64,000 nucleotides of DNA from Brienomyrus brachyistius (Eukaryota; Chordata; Actinopteri; Osteoglossiformes; Mormyridae): the NCBI RefSeq assembly GCF_023856365.1, contig NC_064534.1, positions 8,328,536-8,392,535 on the forward strand. Direction: 5' to 3'. Positions 36,421 through 47,724 of the stretch are shown in pieces (positions within the stretch are counted from its first letter, which is position 1; the number at the start of each line of letters is the position of its first letter). The notes beneath the pieces were generated by a model. It searched no databases. It saw only the letters and a list, made by a program, of their open reading frames with translations, and was not told where the DNA came from. Position numbers and translations under genes: made by a program.

Positions 36421-38689
36421 CTTTCAGCCACTATGCCTCTACACTCAATTGTGTACTTGGCCGCTGAGTGTCTTCCCTCTCTGGAAGGGAATCAGGTGTC
36501 TGGTCACCAACTAGGCCCTGGATGGAGGATCAAAGAGTTCCTGAATAGTCTACCATACTGAGTTCTGTCCAGGCAAACTGGACACTTGCTCTAATATGGC
36601 AACTGCCCACTCCAGGGTATGGGATGATGCAGGCTGCCTTTGACCATTCAGTCAGGAAATGATCTGGCTGCAGCTCAAACTTATGTCATGGGAGTTTCAC
36701 TCAAGTACTGAAGTGACCTTCCTGATCCTGACCATTAAGATGGATAAAGAACAGGGTCAGGGGTCCATACTGTGGGTATGCGGGCCTATTGGCCCTGAAG
36801 GGCCACAGTAAATTGAACCACTGACTCATTAAATTGCCAAAGTTGGCTCCGCTAATCACATCAATTGGCTTCCTGGTAAGTCAGCGCTACACAAAATGTC
36901 TTCAGTTTCAGTCAAGCTGATCAAGCGCATCCACAGAAAACCACAAAACAACAAAATGAACTCACACGCACTTCGTAATATCGATAATTCCAAACGAAAT
37001 AGAAAAAAAACTGCAAGATGAGTACAAACAAATTGTCCCCAAGAGTCTTCAACTAAAACGAGTTTCCTTCTCTAAAAGACAAACAATTCAACAGGACCTC
37101 TGAGGTCCAGGGTCCAATAGAAAGAAAAACTGACAAAAGAGTAAATTTCAAGCACTCCAAAGATTGACTTTGATGACTCAGCACCATTAAATAGGCCCAA
37201 CAGACTCAAATACCGACCTCGTGATGTAATAATCAGCAGGTCTGCTCATGGGGATGAGTGCAGAGCTGCAAAAATTACTGCTTTTGGCTGCTCACTGGTG
37301 CCCTCTAGTGGTCTCTGCCTTGCATGATTTCTAGCGACCATGAGGAGATTTTGTGGGGGGTGAGTGTCTTGGTCGCTTGGTTCTGCCATGTCCACTAGTA
37401 GAAGTTGTTGCAGGGAATCCATTTTGGGACTGAAGTCCTGGTTCAGAAGGTCCGTAGCAGTGCTATGAAGACGTAGCCCATCCTTGAAGTGTTAGTTTAG
37501 TCACACAGCAGTAGGAAAGAAACTTCCTGTCTCAATCAAAAACATTCGCTAAAGATAAATATATTCAAATAATATAAAGTTAAATTAACCTGTGACACTT
37601 CCAATTACAAATGTGCAACATCTACAGTAACATGACCTTCCACAGGGACTCAGTACTGGCTGCAGGAGATACTGTCTACTGTTCCTAAGCCTCTAGAATC
37701 CTGACCCAGAACTGGAAATCACCTAGTTTGAACTCCAGTCTTTTAGTGTATAATCAGGCCACTCTTGGTAGATGACTTTCAGTTGGGGATGTTTCAGAAG
37801 AATTCCTCCATTTTCTACTGTGATGGAGAGTGAGATCTTTTCCCTCCTCAGAGACCTTTCATTTTTGAGAGGTGGCCCCCTCACACTGCTCCCTGAATAT
37901 CTGCCATGAACGACCGGGCTGAAGTGCCAATTACCGCTCTGAAGTACGAAGGCAGCACTGGCTCTCAGTTCAGTCCCGGACCCAAACCCTTTAGCCATCT
38001 GGGCTATTCAGGTTGGAGCCAGTGACCCAGAGCACAAATGACAAAATCCTTTAATGTGTTGCCTTCCCTTCTGTGCAAGTGGCTTGTCTTACATCTGGGA
38101 GAAAGTAGGGGTTGAAAAAGGCCCCTTTGCAGTCCATAAGCTCCACCTCACTAATTCTGTTTGCAGGAAATGCATGGCTCTACTTGCAAGGAATTTTAAA
38201 TCAAGACCTTACTCTTTCTTAAAATTAATAATGTAAATAAATTCTATTTAATGCAAGCACATGCATCAATAAGGCCTCCCTGCTTCTTCCAACCTGCTGA
38301 AAATGATTTAAGTGCTGCGACTGGAAGGGAAGGCTCTGTGGGGAGATCATTGTGACGTGGACAATCTTTTTCAAAGCTATCATCGAGAAATAAAGCATTA
38401 TGCACTAAAAATGATAACTGTGCCAACTGCCCTTAGTACGTAAATGTCTAATGTGTCTCTCTCTACTACTGGGCCACTGTGAAATACATGCATTTGGTGT
38501 CTTGTGGGCAACCGCATGAATGCAACTTGCATCATGCCCTCTTCAAGCACTTCAACCATTTAGTCTCTGCATTCCATTATATGTATTTATTGCCACTAAA
38601 GTGCACAGTTTTCTGACATTGAATGGCCTTATTGGCAGAGCTGGAACAAGTTACTTTGTCATCTTGAGAGAAGTGTTCTAGATCTCATC
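36421..38689. other. No gene seen
   Basis: Only short frames. A 91-codon minus frame at 37723-37998 shows no motif I recognise. Confidence 0.35.
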
Positions 38690-38870
38690 ACATTTATTCA
38701 GCAGCCACTTTTGTCCAAAGCAATATACAACTAAGAATCAGAGTCTCTGGTGCAATTAGGGTTAAGGGCTCAACTATGACTTCACTCTGACAGCCACAAA
38801 ATTTGAACCAGCGACCTTCTGATTACAGGCACAGAGTCCTAACCCTACCCAGATACTTTAATGAAATTCA
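38690..38870 (-). repeat. tRNA-derived SINE, minus strand
   Basis: Reversed B-box area (TTGAACCAGCGACCTTC) and a tail complementary to TTTGGACAAAAGTGGCTGCT. Same head family as 20852-21098. Confidence 0.6.
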
Positions 38871-39107
38871 GCCATCACATATCCTATCTCGCCCTCCTAT
38901 TAGACATGCACAGACACACATCCCTGTATGTACAGACAGGTGAGATCAAAGATTAGGGTCAGAGTGTATCCATTTGTCCAGCACCCCTGGAGGGGTGTGT
39001 GTGGTTGGAAGTTTGTATAATTTGTGTGACTAATGAAGCATTGGAAAGAAATAAATTAGTGAACTTTCAGTGATATAGATTTGTCTGAAATATATGTAGC
39101 ATGTATA

Positions 39108-39405
39108 CAGACACTCCCCGGGTTACAGTGGTCTATATTTCGACTTCATGATGGGTATTCCAGTTCCATTCTGTTTTTCACTTTCTGTACATTATTCAAA
39201 AATTACAGAAGATGATCAACACCTTGATTTTGCCAAGCTGTAGGCTAATGTAAGTGTTCTAAGCATGTCTAAGGTAGGCTAGGCTAGGCTATGATGTTTG
39301 TTGGGTTAGGTGTACTGCATAAAAATGCATTTTGTCTTTACTATATTTTCGCTTTCCAATAGGTTTATCGGAACGTAACCCCCATCGTAACCCGGGGAGC
39401 ATCTG
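39108..39405. mobile_element. Mariner-like MITE, about 298 bp
   Basis: Ends CAGACACTCCCCGGGTTAC and GTAACCCGGGGAGCATCTG are inverted. TA precedes the left end; the right flank reads CA. Non-coding. Confidence 0.65.
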
Positions 39406-39860
39406 CACATTAATACATACATCAAAATACAAAATATATCATATTTTTCTCATTACCATTTAAAAGCAACATACTCTCAGATGCTTGTAGGAAGCCATGT
39501 GAATCTTTGGAAAATTACCTGGTTTTATTCCATGTTGACCAAGAGAATTCATTTCCTACAAGTCTGGGATCAAAGAGGGTTATATAAGATGTGTGGAAAG
39601 CAGATAATCAAGCTTCAAAGTTGAGTTCCTTGTAAGACCAGAGTGGTCTGAAGATGGGGAAACAGTCCTTCTTGGACAAGTCTATTAAGAGGAGTAGAAG
39701 TTATATAGACTCATGCACTTAAGAGTCAAAGTTGGAAATACTTGTTTCCATTTGCTGTATGTTTAAAGAATTCTGTATATGTAGGTCCCGCTATAAAGCA
39801 TGAAGGAAGTCATGGTCTTAGGAGACTGCCAGTCTCAACCATCGTTGTTCTCATACATAA

Positions 39861-40015
39861 GTGGAAAGTTCAGGTCTAGAAAGTAAAAATCCAGACCAAG
39901 ATTTTGTTTCAACCAACCAGCTGAGCATAAAGAGTGACAGTCACAGAGGACTAAACTGGCTGGTTGGAACAAAATGTTGGTCTGGATTTTTACTTTCTGG
40001 ACCTGAAATTTCCAC
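39861..40015. mobile_element. Foldback element, 155 bp
   Basis: Arms of about 60 bases (GTGGAAAGTTCAGGTCTAGA ... and its near-complement ending GACCTGAAATTTCCAC) leave a loop of roughly 35 bases. No clear target duplication. Confidence 0.7.
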
Positions 40016-41825
40016 CTCTGCTCTCATTTGCTTCAAATGCATGCCAGTCCCATCGGATTATGTCTAATTAGAAATAATTTATTCTTCGGTATGATAATAA
40101 CCTGAAAAACACATCAGGTGGTAAAAGAAAACACAAACTAATGACCTGGTCAGTCAATGAAAACTATCCCACAAGCACCCCACTCTATGAATCTAGGAAT
40201 TCCAGGTGATATTTGCAGAATCCCATTACCTTGACCAGTTTTTTGTGTTCTTGTCAAATAACACGTCGCTGCATTTGGTTTAATTGAAATAGCAGCATCT
40301 TTATATTTACAGATATCATCAGAAAACCTGCTGATATATTTTGCTTTGAATTTTTTTTCATGCAGAATAACCTTAGTATGACTTTAATTGTTTGAAAAGT
40401 AAAGATATTTTCTAGATGGAATTAGCCAATCAATAATATCCCACATTATATCTACTATTTATTTTGCATCAATTTATTATTCTGAAAAAAAAAAGACATT
40501 TTTATGATTCTATCTATATGCTTTGTAGTCGCAGGTACCATTCAGATTAATGAATGAAAGAAATTTGAAACAAATCAGTTTTGCAAGGGAATAAATTGTG
40601 TCATATTATCACAATGGTTAGTAAGATTTGGCACTGAGTTTCTACGTTATTCTGTAGTCGGTTTAGTAATAGCAGCCAGTAAGCTATCTGGTACGCTAAT
40701 TCATTCTCCCCGCAAATCAGCTCTCTGGTTCAGAGATCCAGTTCAGAAGATAATGTCACTGGCTGGCATAAGACTGGAAACAGTCTGGGAGCTGTAACGC
40801 ACTGCAGGCTTTTCATTTAAGAAATCATCTGGCCTGCCATTCATTTCCCAGTGTTTTTATTAAAAAGAAAGTCCCAACTGGACATATAAAACAAAGTAAT
40901 TTACATTATGTAACCAGCAAAACCCCCAAAAGCACTGTGACACTGATAGATAAATGCATAAATAAACAAATGCAGCTGACACAGAATCTGTCCGTCGTAC
41001 TTTGTTTCAAAGAGCTCATCAAACACAGCAGGGCAACCAATAATGTTACGGAGTGACAAGAAATGAAAACGTCATTCTGACGTTTCACCTACCATCAAAC
41101 ACAGAATTCTCTCTCTGTACTGCATAATCATACTCTCTAACTGCAACACGTGCAACATAAAGACCTGTGTTTGGTATTTTCTTAGCTTACTAAAGCTTCC
41201 GGGTTTTCCCTCTGGTCCAGTCACAGGATGAGGCAGCTTTGGATCTTTCAGGGATCGTCTGCATGTTCGTGCAATATTGTGCTCTATACCTTACAATGGG
41301 ATTTTAGTTTAATTATAGAACCCCTGTTTTGTGCTTATTACTGATATATTAACGAAGACAATCTTTACCAATGAGCTTGATGGCTTTGGCGTATATTAAT
41401 GACAAAGGTACAAAGTTCAAAGACATAAACACTCTCACTGGGTGAGTTGCTACTTGTTACTTAACAAAGGTTTATTGTCTTACAATGAACAGCTTCATTA
41501 TCTTCCCGATTTCTGAGTAACTGCAGTTCTTGCAGCACTGGACTAGTTTACATGACAACAGATCAATCATTCTGTGTTGTTCAAACTAAGGTAACATTCA
41601 TGCAGAATGTGATTCTCAAAGCCATTAGCTTTATATAGTATATAATGTATACTTTTAATATTGTTTGTTTTTAACTATATAGAAAAATAACATGCAAATA
41701 TAATAGGGACTTTTAATTTGGTTAATATCATGTGCTTCAACAACTATGTGGCAAACTGAAACACATGGGAGCCCATGCGTTTTGCTGTCGAGCTCCTATT
41801 TGGCGGGACATCCTGCCAGTATATC
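40016..41825. other. No gene or clear repeat seen
   Basis: A+T-rich; no motif-bearing frame or repeat boundary recognised. Confidence 0.35.
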
Positions 41826-42165
41826 ATTGTTATTAGTCAATATGACACGGCTGTCTTCTGTATAACAAAATAAGCAGCGTAGGGGAGCAGGCTATGAGAA
41901 ACGCAAGACTAAGACAAACTGGTGAGAGTCTATTTACAACCCGGTTGGTATTTTACATTCTACTCCACATTTGCCAGGGAGTCCAAGCGATTTCAGGGCT
42001 AGTATGTACTTGCAGATCTTGCTGCTGCATCTTTCACAAGCCGTTTACACTTTATGGATGAATTTGCGGAGCCACAAGTTAAAACAGGGTTTTTGAGCAT
42101 TGACAGACACTTCTCTAAACGTAGCTATGTCTTAGAGATTAAGGAATGACATTGATATAAGAATG
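41826..42165 (+). repeat. Left arm of a 340-bp inverted repeat
   Basis: Aligns in reverse complement with 47725-48064 along its whole length (for example GACACGGCTGTCTTCTGTAT against its complement near 48040). Some mismatches and small indels are present. Confidence 0.8.
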
Positions 42166-42359
42166 AATGATATACAATGATATAAAAACTGCACGCAGCC
42201 TCGAAGTGTTTAAGAAAAACTCACGACTCAATTATTTCTCTTGAACCCAAGACCTTTGAGTTGCACAAAGCTCTAATTGTGGAGATACAGGAGCTACAAG
42301 GCATGATAAATGCATGTTACACATAAATGTATTATCATTATTACCTTTATTATTATTAT

Positions 42360-42712
42360 CCATCCATCCATTTTCCATACCGCTTATCCTACTGGGTCGC
42401 GGGGGTTCCGGAGCCTGTCCCGGAAGCAATGGGCACAAGGCAGGGAACAACCCAGGATGGGGGGCCAGCCCATCGCAGGGCACACTGACACACCATTCAC
42501 TCACACATGCACACCTACGGGCAATTTAGCAACTCCAATTAGCCTCAGCATGTTTTTGGACTGTGGGGGGAAACCGGAGTACCCGGAGGAAACCCCACGA
42601 CGACATGGGGAAAACATGCAAACTCCACACACATGTGACCCAGGCGGAGACTCGAACCCGGGTCCCAGAGGTGTGAGGCAACAGTGCTAACCACTGCACC
42701 ACCATGCCGCCC

Positions 42713-42713
<1 letters not shown>
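42360..42713 (-). mobile_element. Full-length SINE inserted in an (ATT)n tract
   Basis: Intact A box (TGGTGCAGTGG) and B box (GGTTCGAGTCT) on the minus strand and a (GGAT)n tail. The (ATT)n repeats on both sides make the exact target duplication undecidable. Confidence 0.85.
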
Positions 42714-42746
<33 letters not shown>

Positions 42747-42780
42747 TTTACCGTTATTGTTGTTATTATTATTATTATTG
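42714..42780. repeat. (ATT)n microsatellite
   Basis: About eleven perfect ATT units, then an imperfect stretch. The same motif occurs in short form on the other side of the SINE. Confidence 0.9.
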
Positions 42781-43781
42781 TCTGTGCCCTGCGATTGGCT
42801 GGAGCCCCATCCTGGGTTGCTCCCTGCCTTCCACCTGTAGATTCCGGAATGCCGTTTCTAATCCTGAAATGTGCTCTTTTGCACAGAGCCTACTACAGTA
42901 CTCTATTCTCCAGGCTGCCTGCAATTCTTCAAGTGACTGCTAGGTGGTGCATAAGACATTACCTTGCCTGTGTTATTTTATTCTATTTTGGCCAAGAGGA
43001 TAATTCTGTTATAAGGACTCATCTGGGCTGTATACCAAATATTAGGCAGCATTAACATTATGCTTAGAGTATTACTGAGCTGAGCTACCAAATATACATT
43101 CCTCTAGTGTAGCCCCAGTAAAATGATAAGATGAATGTGAAGTGATTTATTGAATGTAAGTCTCAGCCAGTGTCCAGCCAGTTCTACACTCCACATTTCA
43201 AACCAATTTATTTAACAACAAACCTGTCAATGAGCCTTTAAAGTTCATTATATGTTATATTTAAAACACAAGATTAGTATAATTAGACCATAATCAACTC
43301 CATCCAAGCGGAGAGAATGACCAGTGTTAGTTAAATTCGCAAGCATTGATATTGTCGCATCAATTGTATCTGACTGAAACAATTACAATTTAAATATAGT
43401 GGATTCCAACATTTATATGAAAAATGTAAGTGTTAATCTTAAATCAATGGCAAATATCTTGGAATTAATTTTTTAAAATGTAATGCAGGACCTACTCATC
43501 ATCATAATGAAACCCTAAATCTTGTCCTTGCTGATATAATTAAAGAGTATAACAGCGGAACTTACTGATAAATTTTCTTCCACTCTGACCTCTACAATAA
43601 ATATTCTGCTACTCATAAAAAAGAATAAAAAAAAATGCAGATGGAATGCAAACTGTAGTCAGACATTTATGTATCTTTTTCAGTGATTAAAACACAAGTT
43701 GCACTCTGTGAAATTAGTGATATTTTATCTTTCTTGGGAAAGACAGCCAAGTAAACTATAAAAGTAATCACTACAGCTAGG

Positions 43782-44067
43782 TGTCATGACCCGGCTCGTC
43801 GGCTCCTCGTGTGTGCCACGCCCCCTGATTACCCGCGTGTGCGTCCCTGATTGTCTCCAGCCTTGTCTGATTACTTTGCTTAGTCTTGTCCTGTTTTAAG
43901 TCCTGGTCTTGCCTGTTACCCTTGTCCGTCATTGTGGATGTTTGTTAGTCCCTGTCCGATGCTCCCTAGTCCCCGTTACTATAATAAAACCCCGTTATTC
44001 CCCGTACCTGGTTTCCCTTGCCTGTTTCCCGCACGATCGCCGTCTCCATTATTTCCGGATCGTGACA
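43782..44067 (+). repeat. 5' LTR
   Basis: TG..CA ends. TATA-like TTTTAAG lies at 43894-43900, a putative start near 43924 and AATAAA at 43983-43988, giving a U3 of about 142 bp. Confidence 0.9.
43894..43933 (+). promoter_or_regulatory. Putative LTR promoter and transcript start
   Basis: TTTTAAG is followed about 30 bases later by GTCCGTCATT (43924-43933). A transcript beginning here would carry the sequence complementary to the putative primer site at 44069-44078. The spacing suits a TATA-type promoter. Confidence 0.45.
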
Positions 44068-44068
44068 G

Positions 44069-44078
44069 AATGACGGAC
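44069..44078 (+). promoter_or_regulatory. Putative self-priming minus-strand primer site
   Basis: AATGACGGAC lies one base after the LTR end and is the exact reverse complement of GTCCGTCATT inside the LTR. No obvious tRNA-complementary site was seen. It overlaps the start codon of the ORF. Confidence 0.5.
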
Positions 44079-46637
44079 CCAAAGAAGAAGCAGAGAGAAA
44101 GGAAGAGGCTCCCTCAAGAGCCGATCTCTCTCGGCGCCTGCTCGCTCTCCAGGCTTTGGCTTCCGGCGGAGGACGAGAGGGAGGTACCTGCCCTACCTCC
44201 AGCCCGGGGGCCGACCACACGCGTCCCCGATCCTGCGTGGAAGTACTGGCTCTCAAGTGAGGACGAGGACGAGGAGCCCTTCCACTACCCGGAGCCAGAA
44301 GCCTTTTTTCCACCGTCCGTTTTTACGGACATCGCGCCGCCTCCCGCAACCGCCAGGCGCCTGCGAGGGAGACGGAGGAGAACGGCGATCGCCCGTACGG
44401 AGGACCTCCCTCCGTCATTGCCGGCGGACCCCGCTCCCGTGCGGCCGCCATTGCCGGCGGACACCGCTCCCGTGCGGCCGCCATTGCCGGCGGACACCGC
44501 TCCCGTGCGGCCTCCATTGCCGGCGGACACCGCTTCCGTGCGGCCGCCATTGCCGGCGGACCCCGTTCCCGTGCGGCCGCCGCCGCCTGCGCAGCCGTCT
44601 TCGCTGCCGCCGCCACCCATGATCCTCGCTGACAGGTACTTCACCCTCCAAGGACTGTATTGGAGGGTGATGGGAGAACCGGCCCCACAGGGCCCTCCGG
44701 AGGGGGAAAAGCTCGCAGTGCAACTAGGGCAGGATTTCGCCTCTTTCACTCCAGAATCCCCGTATTCAGATCTGGAGAGGATGGCTGAAGACCTCCGGAG
44801 GCTGATCAAGCTCCGGAGAGCTCCGGAAGCGCCCCCTCCGCCTGCAGCTCCAGGGCAGGCGCCCCCACTGCAGCAGCCTGCAGCTCCAGGGCAGGCGCCC
44901 CCACTGCCTCCAGTTCCTGACCGTGCTCCAGTTCCTGCAGAGGCACCCCCTCTGCAGCCGCCTGCTGCAGCTCCCGGGCAGGCGCCCCCACTGCAGCCAC
45001 CTGCTGCAGCTCCAGGGCAGGTGCCCCCACTGCAGCCACCTGCTGCAGCTCCAGGGCAGGTGCCCCCACTGCAGCCACCTGCTGCAGCTCCAGGGCAGGT
45101 GCCCCCACTGCAGCCACCTGCTGCAGCTCCAGGGCAGGTGCCCCCACTGCAGCCACCTGCTGCAGCTCCAGGGCAGGTGCCCCCACTGCAGCCACCTGCT
45201 GCAGCTCCAGGGCAGGTGCCCCCACTGCAGCCACCTGCTGCAGCTCCAGGGCAGGTGCCCCCACTGCAGCCACCTGCTGCAGCTCCAGGGCAGGTGCCCC
45301 CACTGCAGCCACCTGCTGCAGCTCCAGGGCAGGTGCCCCCACTGCAGCCACCTGCAGCTCCAGGGCAGGCGCCCCCTCTGCAGCCGCCTGCTGCAGCTCC
45401 CGGGCCGGCGCCCCCACTGCAGCCACCTCCAGTTCCTGACCGCGCTCCAGTTCCTGACCGCGCTCCAGTTCCTGACCGCGCTCCAGTTCCTGCAGAGGCA
45501 CCCCCTCTGCAGCCGCCTGCAGCAGCTCCAGAGGCGCCCCCTCCGCCTGCAGCAGCTCCAGAGGCGCCCCCTCCGCCTGCAGCAGCTCCAGAGGCGCCCC
45601 CTCCGCCTGCAGCAGCTCCAGAGGCGCCCCCTCCGCCTGCAGCAGCTCCAGAGGCGCCCCCTCCGCCTGCAGCAGCTCCAGAGGCGCCCCCTCCGCCTGC
45701 AGCAGCTCCAGTCCCTGTCCTAGTCCCCGAGGTGGTCCTGGACAACTCCATCTTGGCTCCTCCCTCTTCGGAGGTGGAGGAGCTGGAATGGGACCCCTCG
45801 GGGACAGAACTCGTAACCCCTAGTCCCTCGCCCCGGCGAGATCGACCCCGAACCAGGGTCGGCTTGTCTGTGTCCCGCAGGGGAAGGGGACACAGACGCA
45901 GGGCTGGGGTCCCGCCCGCCCTGCCCCCTGGCTCGCCCTCCCTCGCCTGCGCTGGGGCTCGGTTGGCGCCTGCGGGTCCTGGCCCTCCGCGTCGGCTGTC
46001 GCCTGCAGGTCCCTCTCCGGTGCCTCGTCGCCCTGCCTCGCTCCCCTCTCTGGGTCCTGGTCGGTCGCCTGGGGGTTCCCCGACGGCGGCTCCTCGGTCG
46101 CCTGCGGGGCCCTTACCTCCGGCCCTTTCCCAGACGTCGCCGCCTGCTGCGGCTCCCCCCTCCTCCGGGCCTTCGCCCTGGCCCCTTCCTACTCCCTCGT
46201 CCCCTTCCCTGGTGCTCCCTCCTGCTCCCTCCCTGGCCCCTCCGCGGGTCCCTCGCCCTGTCTCCTCGGCCCCTCCGGGGTCCCCTCCGGCTCCGGCCTC
46301 CCGGCCGCCTGCGGCCCCTCCGGCTGCCTCCCGTCGCCCGCTGGGGCTCCCTCGGGCTCCCCTTGGTACCCCCTCCTTCTCGCCCTATGCCTCTGCCTTC
46401 GTACCTCATGTCTTTGCCCCGTCTGCTTTTGTTCCTCGCCCGTCTGTTCCGCCCTTTCCTGCTCCTCGTTTCCCGATGTTCCCTCCTTGCACTCCCGCTC
46501 CTAGTGTCCCGCCTGTCCCTCCTATCTCTCCCTTCCTGGTCTGTCTCTCCGCTTTCCCGGTCCTGTGTCGAGTCGTGTCTTACGTTCTGTCTCTCGCTAT
46601 GTTTTGTGCCTCTGTCCTGTTTCCGGTCTCTCGTTAG
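44070..46637 (+). CDS. Proline-rich ORF of the LTR element (855 aa)
   Basis: The ATG is just inside the 5' LTR. An upstream in-frame ATG at 43932 lies within the LTR and is not preferred. Residues 1-110 are charged (MTDPKKKQRERKRLP..., an acidic SSEDEDEE stretch, then an RLRGRRRR run). Residues about 115-170 hold 11-residue repeats (PLPADTAPVRP). Residues about 190-265 are the only complex region (YFTLQGLYWRVMGE ... SDLERMAEDLRRLIKLRR), possibly helical. Residues 292-448 contain nine near-identical 13-residue repeats (PPAAAPGQVPPLQ) plus variants, and 484-545 six PAAAPEAPPP repeats. The rest is Pro/Ser/Arg-rich. A gag-like role is inference from position only; no zinc knuckle or enzyme motif is present. 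Much of its openness could reflect GC-rich repeats. Confidence 0.55.
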   Translation: MTDPKKKQRERKRLPQEPISLGACSLSRLWLPAEDEREVPALPPARGPTTRVPDPAWKYWLSSEDEDEEPFHYPEPEAFFPPSVFTDIAPPPATARRLRGRRRRTAIARTEDLPPSLPADPAPVRPPLPADTAPVRPPLPADTAPVRPPLPADTASVRPPLPADPVPVRPPPPAQPSSLPPPPMILADRYFTLQGLYWRVMGEPAPQGPPEGEKLAVQLGQDFASFTPESPYSDLERMAEDLRRLIKLRRAPEAPPPPAAPGQAPPLQQPAAPGQAPPLPPVPDRAPVPAEAPPLQPPAAAPGQAPPLQPPAAAPGQVPPLQPPAAAPGQVPPLQPPAAAPGQVPPLQPPAAAPGQVPPLQPPAAAPGQVPPLQPPAAAPGQVPPLQPPAAAPGQVPPLQPPAAAPGQVPPLQPPAAAPGQVPPLQPPAAPGQAPPLQPPAAAPGPAPPLQPPPVPDRAPVPDRAPVPDRAPVPAEAPPLQPPAAAPEAPPPPAAAPEAPPPPAAAPEAPPPPAAAPEAPPPPAAAPEAPPPPAAAPEAPPPPAAAPVPVLVPEVVLDNSILAPPSSEVEELEWDPSGTELVTPSPSPRRDRPRTRVGLSVSRRGRGHRRRAGVPPALPPGSPSLACAGARLAPAGPGPPRRLSPAGPSPVPRRPASLPSLGPGRSPGGSPTAAPRSPAGPLPPALSQTSPPAAAPPSSGPSPWPLPTPSSPSLVLPPAPSLAPPRVPRPVSSAPPGSPPAPASRPPAAPPAASRRPLGLPRAPLGTPSFSPYASAFVPHVFAPSAFVPRPSVPPFPAPRFPMFPPCTPAPSVPPVPPISPFLVCLSAFPVLCRVVSYVLSLAMFCASVLFPVSR

Positions 46638-46710
46638 TTTTGTTCTTTTCTCGGTCCCGGTTCCTGTGTCCCGTTCGTCGCCTCCTCCCTGGCGCGCCCG
46701 GTGAAGCGCG

Positions 46711-46727
46711 CCTTTGGGGGGGGGTTC
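46711..46727 (+). promoter_or_regulatory. Putative polypurine tract
   Basis: TTTGGGGGGGGGTTC directly precedes the 3' LTR, the place where plus-strand priming occurs in LTR elements. Confidence 0.6.
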
Positions 46728-47013
46728 TGTCATGACCCGGCTCGTCGGCTCCTCGTGTGTGCCACGCCCCCTGATTACCCGCGTGTGCGTCCCTGATTGT
46801 CTCCAGCCTTGTCTGATTACTTTGCTTAGTCTTGTCCTGTTTTAAGTCCTGGTCTTGCCTGTTACCCTTGTCCGTCATTGTGGATGTTTGTTAGTCCCTG
46901 TCCGATGCTCCCTAGTCCCCGTTACTATAATAAAACCCCGTTATTCCCCGTACCTGGTTTCCCTTGCCTGTTTCCCGCACGATCGCCGTCTCCATTATTT
47001 CCGGATCGTGACA
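46728..47013 (+). repeat. 3' LTR
   Basis: Same length and, as far as I can read, the same sequence as the 5' LTR. Followed by CTAGG. Confidence 0.9.
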
Positions 47014-47724
47014 CTAGGTCAACATCCTTTTCTAATATAATTGGTGATAGTAAGGGCCACGCTAAGCGCACTGAAACAGGACTCATCAACATAATAAATG
47101 TCATGCTACTCCCCTACTCTAATACCTTTGCTCTTGTGCCTGGATTTAAGTGCCACTTTCACACCAGAGATCATCATATTCTCTTGTGCAGACTGGAGAA
47201 TTTCATTGGCGTCAGTAAATGGGGATTTTCTGGTCTGTGTCTTTTCTCTGAGCTGTTGAAGTACTCATTAATTAAACAGATACTGAATCCGCAGGACTCT
47301 GCTTTGGGCTAACTACTCTTTGCCCATTGCATGCTGCACCTCGAGGCTATCATACGTAAGAATGATGTTAATTACTGACAACACACAGATTATACACGTG
47401 TCCCCATTTCTGTCAAACTGAAGTGAAACATCTCAACTTATACTGTAAGTCTGAAGGACTATATAACACAATACTGTCATGGACTGGATGCCTTCTTCGT
47501 ATTGATTTACTGTAGCGTAACGCAAACACACAGTAGGCAGGTGCTAAGTTACAAACATACTTTGCATATTGTTCAGTGCCTTGTAACCTTTGTCTGTGCT
47601 TTATACATAAATTTTACTTACTTTCTTGCATTCTCAGACTTTATACCGGATCGCTGTGGCTTTCGGGTCAAAGTAGCAGCAACCTCCATGAAATACTGTG
47701 GTATTAGAATTGATGAGAAAGAGC

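Larger units (their letters stand above)
43782..47013 (+). mobile_element. Complete non-autonomous LTR retrotransposon
   Basis: Two 286-bp LTRs (TGTCATGACC..ATCGTGACA) flank a 2.66-kb interior. The target duplication CTAGG is at 43777-43781 and 47014-47018. The interior has one proline-rich ORF, a purine tract before the 3' LTR and a putative self-priming site after the 5' LTR. No frame shows protease, reverse transcriptase, RNase H or integrase motifs. By-eye identity of the LTRs indicates very recent insertion. It must rely on enzymes of a relative. Confidence 0.9.

Noticed and set aside
37723..37998. 91-codon minus-strand ORF
   Set aside because: Non-repetitive and therefore considered, but no recognisable motif, splice partner or conserved copy was found.
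42310..42690. 126-codon ORF with PIAGHTHTPFTHTCTPTGN-type text
   Set aside because: The same peptide appears at every full-length SINE copy; it is an accidental frame across the SINE.
44285..45751. 488-codon Gly/Ala/Cys-rich minus-strand ORF
   Set aside because: Shadow of the GC-rich repeats in the LTR element; the opposite strand has the structural signals (LTR order, polyA, polypurine tract).
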